From: Schumannella soli
GTDB lineage: Bacteria > Actinomycetota > Actinomycetes > Actinomycetales > Microbacteriaceae
Assembly: GCF_006517435.1 (NCBI RefSeq)
Contig: NZ_VHQG01000002.1
Location: 1,258,799-1,322,798, forward strand
Length of the DNA stretch: 64,000 nucleotides
Direction of reading: 5' to 3'
Below, piece after piece: positions 55,551-64,000 of this stretch. Position numbers and translations under genes: made by a program. Position 1 is the first letter of the stretch, and each line of letters starts with the position of its first letter. The notes under the pieces are model-generated. The model searched no databases. It was not told the DNA's origin and saw nothing but the letters and a program-made list of their open reading frames with translations.

Positions 55551-57388
55551 GGCAGATCCGCCATCCGGGTCAGGCCCCGCCAGGCTGGATGGCGGGTGAG
55601 CCCGCCCAGCGCGGTCGCGAGCGGCGGGCGCCGCAACCCGGCACGCTCGAGCTCATCGCCGGCGAGGATGCGACCCGTCTCCCCCGCCGCGAGCACGCGG
55701 CCGCCGGCGAGCACGGCCGTGTCGCTCGCGTGGTCGGCGACCAGCTGCAGGTCGTGCGTCACGGCGATCACGGTCGTTCCGCCCGCGACGAGGTCGTCGA
55801 GGATGTCGAGCAGCTCGGCGGCGCGGGCGCGATCCTGCCCGAAGGTCGGCTCGTCGAGCGCGAGCACCTCGGCCCCGGTGATGAGCGCGGTGCCGACCGA
55901 GAGCCGGCGCTTCTGCCCACCCGAGAGCAGGAAGGGATGCACGTCGCGCAGCTCGCCCAGGTCGACGCGGGCGAGCATCGCCTCCACCCGCGTCGCGATC
56001 TCGTCGGGGTCGACGCGGCGCAGCTCGAGGCCGTGCGCGAGCTCGTCGGCGACCGTGCCGCGGATGAACTGGTGCTCGGGGTTCTGGAAGACGAAGCCGA
56101 TGCGGTCGGCGAGGCGTCGCGCATCCGTCGTCGCCGGGTCGAGACCCGCGACCCTGATCCGGCCCTTCGGGGCGCGGATGACGCCCGCGATCGCCTGCAG
56201 CAGGCTCGTCTTGCCGGCGCCGTTCTCGCCGACGAGCGCGAGGAAGCGGCCGCGTCCGAGGGCGAGGTCGACGTCGTGCAGCACGGGCACGCCGCCGCGG
56301 CTCAGCGCGAGGCCGCGGACGTCGAGGGCGAGGTCGGATGCGGGCGGTGCGACGGTGTCCGCCGCCGTGCCGTTCGCACGCCCCTCGGCGGCGGCGCTGA
56401 TGGACTCGCGCTCCCGCTCGGCGACGCGCGTCCGCGGCTCCGGCAGTTCGATCGCGTCCAGCGCGCGCGTCAGGTCGGCCGGCGTGAGCGGCAGCGGGTC
56501 GAGGTGGATGCCGGCGGCCCGCAGTCGCAGCGCCGCGAGCGTCGACTCGGGCAGCCAGACGCCCAGATCGTGCAGCTCCTCCGCCCGTTCCGTCAGCACC
56601 TCGCGCGCCGGGCCCGACGCGGCGACGCGCCCCAGCCCATCCAGCACGAGCACCCGGTCGACGAGCTGCATCGCGGCGTCGAGGTTGTGCTCGATGAGCA
56701 CGAGGGCGTGATCGCCGGTCGCGACGAGCTCGGCGAGGGCGGCGTAGACCTCGTCGATGCCGGCCGGGTCGAGGTTCGCGGTCGGCTCGTCGAGCACGAT
56801 CAGCGGAGCGCGCAGGGCGAGCGCGGCGGCGATCGCGAGCCGCTGCCGGCCGCCGCCCGAGAGCCGATCAGGATTCTCGTCGCGCCGCTCCCAGAGCCCG
56901 ACGCGGCGCAGCGCCGCCTCCGCGCGCTCGAGCACCTCCTCGGCGGGCACGAGCAGGTTCTCGGGCCCGAAGCAGACCTCATCGAGCACCGTTCCCGTGA
57001 CGATCTGCGCATCCGGGTCCTGGAACACCATCGCGACGTGCGCGCTGAGCCGGCCGACCGACTCGTGGTCGGTGCCGATGCCCGCGACCCGCACCGTGCC
57101 CTGCATGTCGGCGGGGATCGACTGCGGCGTGAGCCCGTTGAGCGCCGACGCGAGTGTCGACTTGCCCGACCCGGAGGGGCCGAGCAGCAGCACGACCTCG
57201 CCGAGCCGCACCTCGAGGTCGACGCCGTCGGGCGTCCACCGCGGGCGGTCCTCGTGGCGGATGCGCAGACCGCGCACCTCGAGCGGCAGCGGCGTCTCCG
57301 TCGCGGCAGCCGCGACCGGCGACGCCGTGGATCTCGTGGATGCCGCCGAGGCGTCGACCGAGGGGGTCGAATGCGGCGGCGTGGTCAC
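55547..57388 (-). CDS. ECF transporter double ATPase (EcfA-EcfA', YkoD-like)
   Basis: A 613-residue fusion of two ABC ATPase domains. Domain 1: Walker A LGPSGSGKSTLASAL (about 70), signature LSGGGRQRLAIAAAL, Walker B LIVLDEPTANLD. Domain 2: Walker A VGENGAGKTSLL (about 386), signature LLSGGQKRRLSVGTAL, EVLALDEPTFGQD. One chain replaces the usual pair. Transcription starts just at its GTG: TATACT lies 6 bases upstream, and a DtxR/IdeR-like box covers that promoter. Confidence 0.93.
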   Translation of the reverse strand: MTTPPHSTPSVDASAASTRSTASPVAAAATETPLPLEVRGLRIRHEDRPRWTPDGVDLEVRLGEVVLLLGPSGSGKSTLASALNGLTPQSIPADMQGTVRVAGIGTDHESVGRLSAHVAMVFQDPDAQIVTGTVLDEVCFGPENLLVPAEEVLERAEAALRRVGLWERRDENPDRLSGGGRQRLAIAAALALRAPLIVLDEPTANLDPAGIDEVYAALAELVATGDHALVLIEHNLDAAMQLVDRVLVLDGLGRVAASGPAREVLTERAEELHDLGVWLPESTLAALRLRAAGIHLDPLPLTPADLTRALDAIELPEPRTRVAERERESISAAAEGRANGTAADTVAPPASDLALDVRGLALSRGGVPVLHDVDLALGRGRFLALVGENGAGKTSLLQAIAGVIRAPKGRIRVAGLDPATTDARRLADRIGFVFQNPEHQFIRGTVADELAHGLELRRVDPDEIATRVEAMLARVDLGELRDVHPFLLSGGQKRRLSVGTALITGAEVLALDEPTFGQDRARAAELLDILDDLVAGGTTVIAVTHDLQLVADHASDTAVLAGGRVLAAGETGRILAGDELERAGLRRPPLATALGGLTRHPAWRGLTRMADLP

Positions 57389-57394
57389 GCGCCC

Positions 57395-57420
57395 AGTATA
57401 GGTAAGGCTTGCCTCACCTC
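57395..57420 (-). promoter_or_regulatory. Leaderless promoter overlapped by a DtxR/IdeR-like iron box
   Basis: Minus strand reads AGGTGAGGC-AA-GCCTTACCT, a 20-bp dyad (8 of 9 pairs) at 57400-57419 that runs into the -10 hexamer TATACT (57400-57395), 6 bases before GTG 57388. Against the actinobacterial iron-box consensus TTAGGTTAGGCTAACCTAA the plus-strand 19-mer at 57398-57416 agrees in 14 of 19 positions, and a second overlapping register gives 11 of 15 core positions on the minus strand, like double DtxR sites. Repression in iron-replete cells is predicted. Confidence 0.6.
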
Positions 57421-57437
57421 GAATCGCGCCGGATTCG

Positions 57438-57788
57438 TCAGCCTGCCTCGCCGAGGATCTGACGCAGCGTGGGCAGATCGATCCGCTCGGGCGCGCCGTC
57501 CGTGCGGTCGTACACCTCGATCGCGAGGCCGTTCTCGACGAGCAGCTCGGCGGTGCCGAGCACGCGGGGCGCGGCGGCGAGGTGATCGGCGCCGAACAGG
57601 CTCACGGTGACGACGGGCTCGCGCGACTCGGCCGCGCGTTGCAGCTCGCCGAGCGAGCGCCCCGTCGTGCGGTTGAGCGCCTTGAGAAGCCGGGTCGACG
57701 GCGTCAGCGGTTCGGCCAGCGCCACGCTGATCACGACCTCCGGCTGATGCTCGATGCCGCCGGTGCCGTTCGCGTCGTCGTCGCTCAT
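57438..57788 (-). CDS. Small conserved-looking protein of unknown function
   Basis: A 116-residue soluble protein I do not recognise. An acidic start (MSDDDANGTGG) is followed by an alternating alpha/beta pattern: VVISVALAEPLTPSTRLLKA, TTGRSLGELQRAAESREPV and ENGLAIEVYDRTDGAPERID. It lies 7 bases behind the EamA gene and 49 bases ahead of the ECF operon, so it is probably transcribed with EamA. GATGAT 6 bases before the ATG could give an extra leaderless start. Confidence 0.65.
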   Translation of the reverse strand: MSDDDANGTGGIEHQPEVVISVALAEPLTPSTRLLKALNRTTGRSLGELQRAAESREPVVTVSLFGADHLAAAPRVLGTAELLVENGLAIEVYDRTDGAPERIDLPTLRQILGEAG

Positions 57789-57795
57789 GCCTCGA

Positions 57796-58746
57796 TCATC
57801 GCGGATCCGGCCGGGCAGACCGGGCAGGAGCGGCCCGCTCGCCGACGACCGCCGCATCCGCCTCGGGCACGATCGCCGGCTCGGCCGCGCCGCGCCGTCG
57901 CGTCACCAGGAACGAGCCGGCGAGCACCAGCACGAAGCCGACGATCGTCCACACCGTCACCCGCTCGCCGAGCACGAGCGCGCCGGCGGCGATCGCGACC
58001 GCGGGGTTGACGTAGGTGATCATCGTCATGCGCACCGGCCCGATCTCGCGGATGAGCGCGAACATCAGCAGGAACGCGAGCGCGCTGCAGATCAGGCCGA
58101 GTCCGACGACCGAGCCGAGGACGGGCAGCGACGGAACGGATGCGGGGAACGCGCCGGTCAGCGCCGTCACCGGGACGTAGACCACGGCGGCGAGCGCGAG
58201 CGACACGGCGACCACGCCGAGGCCGGGCAGGTCGGACATCCACCGCGCCAGGATCGCCGGTCCGAGCGCGTAGCCGACGACGACGATCGCGAGCTCGGCG
58301 ACGCCGACCAGGTCGGATCCGGCGACGTCGAGGCCGACGAGCGCGGCCACGCCGAGCGTGCCGAGCACCATCCCGGCGACGCCCCAGATGCCGAGCCGCT
58401 CGGGACGCCCCATGACGATCGCGACGATCACCCCGACGATGGGGACGGCCGCGAGCAGAAGTCCGGAGGTCGAGCTCGGCAGCCGGGTCTCGGCGCTCGA
58501 GAGGAAGAACCAGGGCAGCACGATCTCGACGATCGTGTAGGCGAGGAGCGTCTTCCAGCGCTTCAGCACCACGAGCACCTGGCGGCGGGCGAGCGCGAGC
58601 GGCAGCAGCACGATCGCGCCGATCGCGGTGCGGCCGAGCACGACCGCGGCCGGTTCGAGCTCGCCGACGGCGACCTTGATCAGCAGGTACGGAACGCCCC
58701 AGGCGAGCCCGAGCGCCGCGAACAGGATCACGCCGCGCCGAGTCAT
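57796..58746 (-). CDS. EamA-family (DMT) exporter
   Basis: A 316-residue inner-membrane protein with ten hydrophobic helices in two EamA halves: GLAWGVPYLLIKVAVGELEP at the start and MITYVNPAVAIAAGALVLGE in the second half, both classical. Drug/metabolite exporters of this type expel amino acids or metabolites; substrate unknown. Confidence 0.9.
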   Translation of the reverse strand: MTRRGVILFAALGLAWGVPYLLIKVAVGELEPAAVVLGRTAIGAIVLLPLALARRQVLVVLKRWKTLLAYTIVEIVLPWFFLSSAETRLPSSTSGLLLAAVPIVGVIVAIVMGRPERLGIWGVAGMVLGTLGVAALVGLDVAGSDLVGVAELAIVVVGYALGPAILARWMSDLPGLGVVAVSLALAAVVYVPVTALTGAFPASVPSLPVLGSVVGLGLICSALAFLLMFALIREIGPVRMTMITYVNPAVAIAAGALVLGERVTVWTIVGFVLVLAGSFLVTRRRGAAEPAIVPEADAAVVGERAAPARSARPDPR

Positions 58747-58752
58747 GTGGCC

Positions 58753-58758
58753 AGGCTA
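58753..58758 (-). promoter_or_regulatory. Leaderless -10 (TAGCCT) of the EamA gene
   Basis: Minus-strand TAGCCT, 6 bases before the ATG at 58746. Confidence 0.6.
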
Positions 58759-58789
58759 GTGATGGCGGCATCCGTCGCGCCGTCGAGAT

Positions 58790-58810
58790 CCTGCCAAGAA
58801 TCGTGGCAGG
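58790..58810. promoter_or_regulatory. Palindrome between hutI and EamA
   Basis: CCTGCCA-7 bases-TGGCAGG, perfect arms. It is about 45 to 65 bases upstream of the EamA start and also 46 bases after the hutI stop, so it may be an operator or the hut terminator. Confidence 0.45.
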
Positions 58811-58855
58811 GATGACGTCGGCCGGGCTCCGGTCCCGCTCTCGCTGCTGCTCCGC

Positions 58856-60099
58856 TCAGACCACCCGGCGGCCGGCCCGCCAGACCGCGTGCGTCAGCGG
58901 CATGCCCGGCCGGTAGGCGAGGTGGCTCGCGCTCGGGGCGTCGAGCAGGTGCAGGTCTGCTCGCGCCCCGACCGCCACGACGCCGAGCCGCGGGCGCTCC
59001 GGCCGATCTCCGACGGCGGGATGCGCGCGGTGACGGTCGAGCGCGATCGCTCCACCGAGCGTCGCGGCCCGCACCGCCTCCGCCACCGTCAGCCGCATCT
59101 GCAGCACCGCCGTCGCGACGCAGAAGGCCATCGACGACGTGTTCGAGGTGCCGGGATTCGCGTTGCTCGCGATCGCGATCGGCACGCCCGCGTCGAGCAG
59201 GCGCCGGGCGGGCGCGAGCGGCATCCGCGTCGACAGGTCGCAGGCGGGCAGCACGGTCGCCACCGTGCCGCGCTCGCGCGCGGGGTCGTGCCAGGTGCCG
59301 GCCAGCGCATCCACGTCGCCCTCGTCGAGGAAGCCGACGTGATCGACGCTGAGCGAGCCGTGCTCGACCGCGAGCCGCACGCCCGGCCCGTAGCCAAGCT
59401 GGTTGCCGTGCACGTGGGTCGCGAGTCCGCGCTCGGCGGCGGCGCGCAGCACTCGCGCGCTCTCCTCCTCGCTGAAGGCGCCCTGCTCGCAGAACACGTC
59501 GACCGCGCTCACGTGCGGCGCGACGGCGTCGAGCATCGGACCCGTCACCAGGTCGAGGTAGGCGCTGCGCCCGGAGGCGCCGTCGGCCTCCGCCTCCGGC
59601 GGCACGACGTGCGCGCCGAGGAACGTGACCTCGTCGGCGTAGCGCGCCGCGATCCGCGCGGCCCGCTCCTCGTCGGCCACCGTCAGCCCGTAGCCCGTCT
59701 TCGTCTCCAGCGCGGTCGTGCCCGAGGCCTGCGCCTCGCTGACCCGCTGCACGAGCAGACGCTCGAGTTCGCCCTCGTCGGCCGCGCGCGTCGCGGCGAC
59801 CGTGGTGGCGATCCCGCCCGCGACGTAGGCCTGCCCGGCCATCCGGGCCTCGAACTCGGCCGAGCGGTCGCCGGCGTAGACCAGGTGCGTGTGCGCGTCG
59901 ACCCAGCCCGGCAGCGCGGCGCGACAGCCGACATCCAGCCGCTGATCGACCGAGGGCGCCGCCGACGCCTCCCCCACCCAGACGAAGCGGTCGCCCTCGA
60001 TCACGACCGCGGCATCCGTGATGCGCGCCCCGTCGCGGTGCTCGTCGTCGTTCGTCGTGAGCTCGCCGATGTTCGTGACGAGCAGGGTGCCCGGCGAGG

Positions 60100-60103
<4 letters not shown>
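58856..60103 (-). CDS. hutI: Imidazolonepropionase
   Basis: A 415-residue amidohydrolase that opens 4-imidazolone-5-propionate to formimino-glutamate, the third histidine-degradation step. Metal-binding [12 protein letters not shown] at about 69, [30 protein letters not shown] and [15 protein letters not shown] are all present. ATGA overlap with the urocanase gene. Confidence 0.95.
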
Positions 60104-61809
<1,706 letters not shown>

Positions 61810-61867
61810 CTCGTCACCTTCCTCGCCGCGGGCGTCGGTGCGCGCGGCGTGCTGGTCGTGTCATCGG

Positions 61868-61919
61868 GCGATGCTGTCGAGCGGTGTCGCTGTCGATGCG
61901 GTCGAGCGATGCTGTCGAG
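61868..61919. repeat. Direct repeats in the hutU promoter region
   Basis: GCGATGCTGTCGAG at 61868-61881 and 61906-61919, with a diverged third copy TCGATGCGGTCGAG at 61893-61906. Regular spacing near the hutU start suggests a regulator-binding array. Confidence 0.65.
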
Positions 61920-61970
61920 TCGATCCAAGCTCGGGTCTCCCGGCGCGGCAACGCGCTGCGCGGTGCGCCT

Positions 61971-62007
61971 GTCTGGCCGGCCAGACGCCGGCGACACCGG
62001 CGGTGTC
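61971..62007 (-). terminator. hutG terminator (two dyads)
   Basis: GACACC-GGC-GGTGTC at 61993-62007 right behind the hutG stop, followed by the perfect 16-bp palindrome GTCTGGCCGGCCAGAC at 61971-61986. The second could also be an operator for hutU. Confidence 0.5.
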
Positions 62008-62016
62008 CAGCGGCTC

Positions 62017-63003
62017 TCAGGGGCGGGCGGCCAGACCCGCCGCGGACTCGAGCACGAGCTGCGCCGCGAGACGCACGGTGCGCCCGTCGGGCGCGTCGGC
62101 CGCCGCGTCGATCTCGGTCAGATCGAGGGAGGCGACGCGCGCATCCGCCGTGATCGTGCGCACGGCACGTCGCAGCTCGGCCGCCGACAGCCCGCCGGGC
62201 ACCGACGCCGGGCAGCCGGGCGCGACGGAGCGGTCGCACACATCCACGTCGACGTCGACATGGATGCGGGCCGTCGGCCCGGCGCCGCCCGCGATCTCGA
62301 GCGCCTCGGCCACCGCGTCGGCGATCGGCCGGTCGAACAGCTCGTCGCGCGTGATGACCGTGATGCCGAGGCAGCGCGCCCGACGCGAGTACTCGAGCGA
62401 GTTCGCGAAGTCGGCGATGCCGATCTGCACGATCCGCCGCGGGTCGAGACCGGCCTCGATGAGCCGGCGCACCGGGGATCCGTTGCTGATCCCCTCGCGC
62501 AGGTCGTGATGGGCGTCGAAGGTGATGAGGCCGGCCTCGGCGATCCGGTCTCCCCAGGCTCCGAGGGCGACGGGGACGGTCGCGGCGTTGTCGCCGCCGA
62601 GGGCGAGCAGCAGGCGGGTGCGCCGAGCGAGGGCGCTGAGCGCGGCGATCGCGCGCTGCTCGCCGTCGACGCCGTCGGCGTCGGGGTCGGCGCCGTGGTC
62701 CGGGTCGAGGAGATCACCCGCATCGGCGAAGCGCAGCTCGCGCTCGAGGTCGACCGCGCCGCGACCGGGCACGTTCGCGAACGCCGAGTACCGTCGCAGC
62801 GCCGCCCGGATCGCCGCCGGCGTCGTGTCGGCGCGACTCGGCGACAGCGAGGTGCGGTGGGTGCCGACGCCGACGAGCGTGAGATCGCTGTCCCGGGCGC
62901 TGTCCCCGGCGCCGGGCGCCGGCCACGACCCCGTGCGCGGCCAGAGCGGATCGTGCACGAGGGCGGTCGCGGGCGGGCGAGCGGGGTCGGGCTCCGACGT
63001 CAT
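62017..63003 (-). CDS. hutG: Formimidoylglutamase (arginase/agmatinase family)
   Basis: A 328-residue ureohydrolase-fold enzyme, which would release glutamate and formamide from formiminoglutamate. Metal ligand motifs: TFDAHHDLREG and HVDVDVDVCDRSVAPGCP, then VPGGLS. The first ligand motif reads LGGDNAATVP, with Asn where arginases have His (GGDH). By position beside hutU/hutI/hutH the hut role is favoured over agmatinase. Stand-alone unit with a TAGCAT leaderless promoter, divergent from hutH. Confidence 0.88.
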   Translation of the reverse strand: MTSEPDPARPPATALVHDPLWPRTGSWPAPGAGDSARDSDLTLVGVGTHRTSLSPSRADTTPAAIRAALRRYSAFANVPGRGAVDLERELRFADAGDLLDPDHGADPDADGVDGEQRAIAALSALARRTRLLLALGGDNAATVPVALGAWGDRIAEAGLITFDAHHDLREGISNGSPVRRLIEAGLDPRRIVQIGIADFANSLEYSRRARCLGITVITRDELFDRPIADAVAEALEIAGGAGPTARIHVDVDVDVCDRSVAPGCPASVPGGLSAAELRRAVRTITADARVASLDLTEIDAAADAPDGRTVRLAAQLVLESAAGLAARP

Positions 63004-63129
63004 GGCCGGGATGCTATCCGCGCGGCGCGCTCCGGGTCAGCGCGGCCGCTCGCGCCGGTGTCTGAGATGACAGACGCGGATGCGGCGGAACGTCGTCCGC
63101 GTCATCCCGCCAGGCAGTCGAATGGGCGC
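63004..63129. promoter_or_regulatory. Divergent hutG/hutH control region
   Basis: Minus-strand TAGCAT (63016-63011) ends 7 bases before hutG ATG 63003. The centre holds the inverted repeat GTCTG-AGATGA-CAGAC (63060-63075), a candidate site for a hut regulator; its GTCTG/CAGAC arms recur in the 61971-61986 palindrome near hutU. No clear hutH promoter was identified. Confidence 0.5.
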
Positions 63130-64000
63130 ATGACGTCGAGCAGCGCGCACCCCGGCACCCCGGCACCCGAGACCCCGACCAGCACCACGACGACCGGCGC
63201 CGCGCCGACCGATGCCGCCACGACCGCCGCCGAATCGACCTCCAGCGGATCCGACGACAGCGTCGTCATCCGCCTCGGCGGCCGCTCCCTCTCCCCCGCC
63301 GACGTCGTCGCCGTCGCCCGCCACGACGCCCGTGTCGAGCTGAGCGAGCGCGCCCTCGCCGACATGGCCGCGAGCCGTCGCGTGATCGACGAGCTGGCGA
63401 GCGACAGCGCCCCGCACTACGGCGTCTCGACCGGCTTCGGCGCCCTCGCGACCGTGTCGATCCCCCGCGAGCAGCGCCGCCAGCTGCAGCGCAGCCTCGT
63501 GCGCTCGCACGCCGCCGGAACCGGCGCGGAGGTGGAGCGCGAGGTCGTGCGCGCCCTGCTCCTGCTGCGCGTCGACACGCTCGCCTCGGGTCGCACCGGC
63601 GCCCGCCCCGAGGTCGCGCAGGTCTACGTCGATCTGCTCAACGCCGGCATCTCGCCGGTCGTGCACGAGTACGGATCGCTCGGCTGCTCCGGCGACCTCT
63701 CTCCGCTCGCTCACTGCGCGCTCGCCGTCATGGGCGAGGGCGAGGTGCGCGACGCCGACGGGGTGCTGCGCCCGGCCGCGGACGCGCTCGCCGAGGCCGG
63801 CATCACCCCGGTCGTGCTGGAGGAGAAGGAGGGCCTCGCGCTCATCAACGGCACCGACGGCATGCTCGGCATGCTGCTGCTCGCGCTTCACGACCTCGAA
63901 CGGCTGCTGCGGGTCGCGGATGTCAGCGCCGCCGGCAGCGTCGAGGCCCTGCTCGGCACCGACGCCGTCTTCGCCGCCGACCTGCATGCGCTGCGACCGC
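63130..64000 (+). CDS. hutH: Histidine ammonia-lyase, 3' end outside window
   Basis: First 290 codons of the lyase that converts histidine to urocanate. After a 40-residue Ala/Thr/Ser/Pro-rich tail come HYGVSTGFGALATVSIP, LVRSHAAGTG and the MIO-forming triad in GSLGCSGDLSPLAH, where C186-S187-G188 replaces the usual Ala-Ser-Gly. EKEGLALINGTDGMLG follows. The Cys-Ser-Gly variant occurs in actinobacterial HutH. ATG 63130; the frame is open to the right edge. Confidence 0.93.
   Translation, partial: MTSSSAHPGTPAPETPTSTTTTGAAPTDAATTAAESTSSGSDDSVVIRLGGRSLSPADVVAVARHDARVELSERALADMAASRRVIDELASDSAPHYGVSTGFGALATVSIPREQRRQLQRSLVRSHAAGTGAEVEREVVRALLLLRVDTLASGRTGARPEVAQVYVDLLNAGISPVVHEYGSLGCSGDLSPLAHCALAVMGEGEVRDADGVLRPAADALAEAGITPVVLEEKEGLALINGTDGMLGMLLLALHDLERLLRVADVSAAGSVEALLGTDAVFAADLHALRP

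Noticed and set aside
53914-57388. Naming the ECF operon ykoEDC or cbiMNQO
   Set aside because: Resemblance to YkoEDC is architectural; CbiM/CbiN features are absent, and the promoter element points to iron rather than thiamine or cobalt.
57389-57437. TPP (THI-box) or cobalamin riboswitch before the ECF operon
   Set aside because: The gap is only 49 bases, has no THI-box core and is filled by the promoter and the iron-box-like dyad.

Overview
The window is 64 kb of very GC-rich (about 70 percent, by eye) chromosomal DNA from an actinobacterium. Gene density is high and neighbouring genes are often joined by ATGA or GTGA stop/start overlaps. The pgsA-garA-ftsR block, the urocanate (hut) set, the DUF222/HNH protein and protein-level similarities fit the Microbacteriaceae (Leifsonia/Microbacterium relatives) best. 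The family placement is inference. No rRNA, tRNA, CRISPR array, insertion sequence or prophage was recognised.

Layout. 1-8.2 kb holds housekeeping genes: a truncated long-chain acyl-CoA synthetase, peptide deformylase, two ParA/MinD-type ATPases and pyruvate carboxylase. 8.3-10.9 kb holds two MerR regulators (Rv1830-like and FtsR-like), a GarA/OdhI FHA protein and a PgsA-like enzyme. 10.8-24 kb is a cell-surface polysaccharide locus read in two divergent operons. The leftward one carries an O-antigen-ligase/Wzy-like protein, two GT2 glycosyltransferases and a hexapeptide acetyltransferase, and runs straight into pgsA-garA-ftsR. The rightward one carries a Wzz-like protein with a degenerate kinase domain, a WecG/TagA glycosyltransferase, a Wzx flippase, an anchored small protein, a 1152-residue secreted fibrinogen-like/beta-propeller protein and a CDP-alcohol phosphotransferase.

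24-36 kb is a set of short units: an LRV-repeat protein, a Nudix hydrolase, an M4 protease with its emfourin-type inhibitor, an S4 RNA-binding protein, NAD(P)HX epimerase, glutathione peroxidase, GH15, aldehyde dehydrogenase, azoreductase, two DNA glycosylases, a DUF5684 membrane protein, an AAA ATPase and a PEP-mutase-family enzyme. 36.4-44.4 kb is a complete kdpFABCDE potassium operon led by an extra 27-residue membrane peptide. 44.4-51.3 kb holds a cold-shock protein, a fatty-acid desaturase, a flavin monooxygenase/MetY pair, an SRPBCC protein and an XRE/SDR divergent pair. 51.3-53.9 kb is a gene-poor stretch around a DUF222/HNH gene. 53.9-57.4 kb is a YkoEDC-like ECF importer whose promoter is overlapped by a DtxR/IdeR-like iron box. 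57.4-64 kb carries a small unknown protein, an EamA exporter and the histidine-utilisation genes hutI, hutU, hutG and (truncated) hutH.

A feature of the whole window is a repeated promoter layout: a TAnnnT hexamer 6-7 bases before the start codon with no Shine-Dalgarno sequence, which predicts leaderless mRNAs for at least eleven genes. The most rewarding leads are the iron-box-controlled ECF importer, the surface-glycan locus with its fibrinogen-like exoprotein and pseudokinase, the protease/inhibitor overlap, the unlisted kdp leader peptide and the probable CTG start of the Mug glycosylase.
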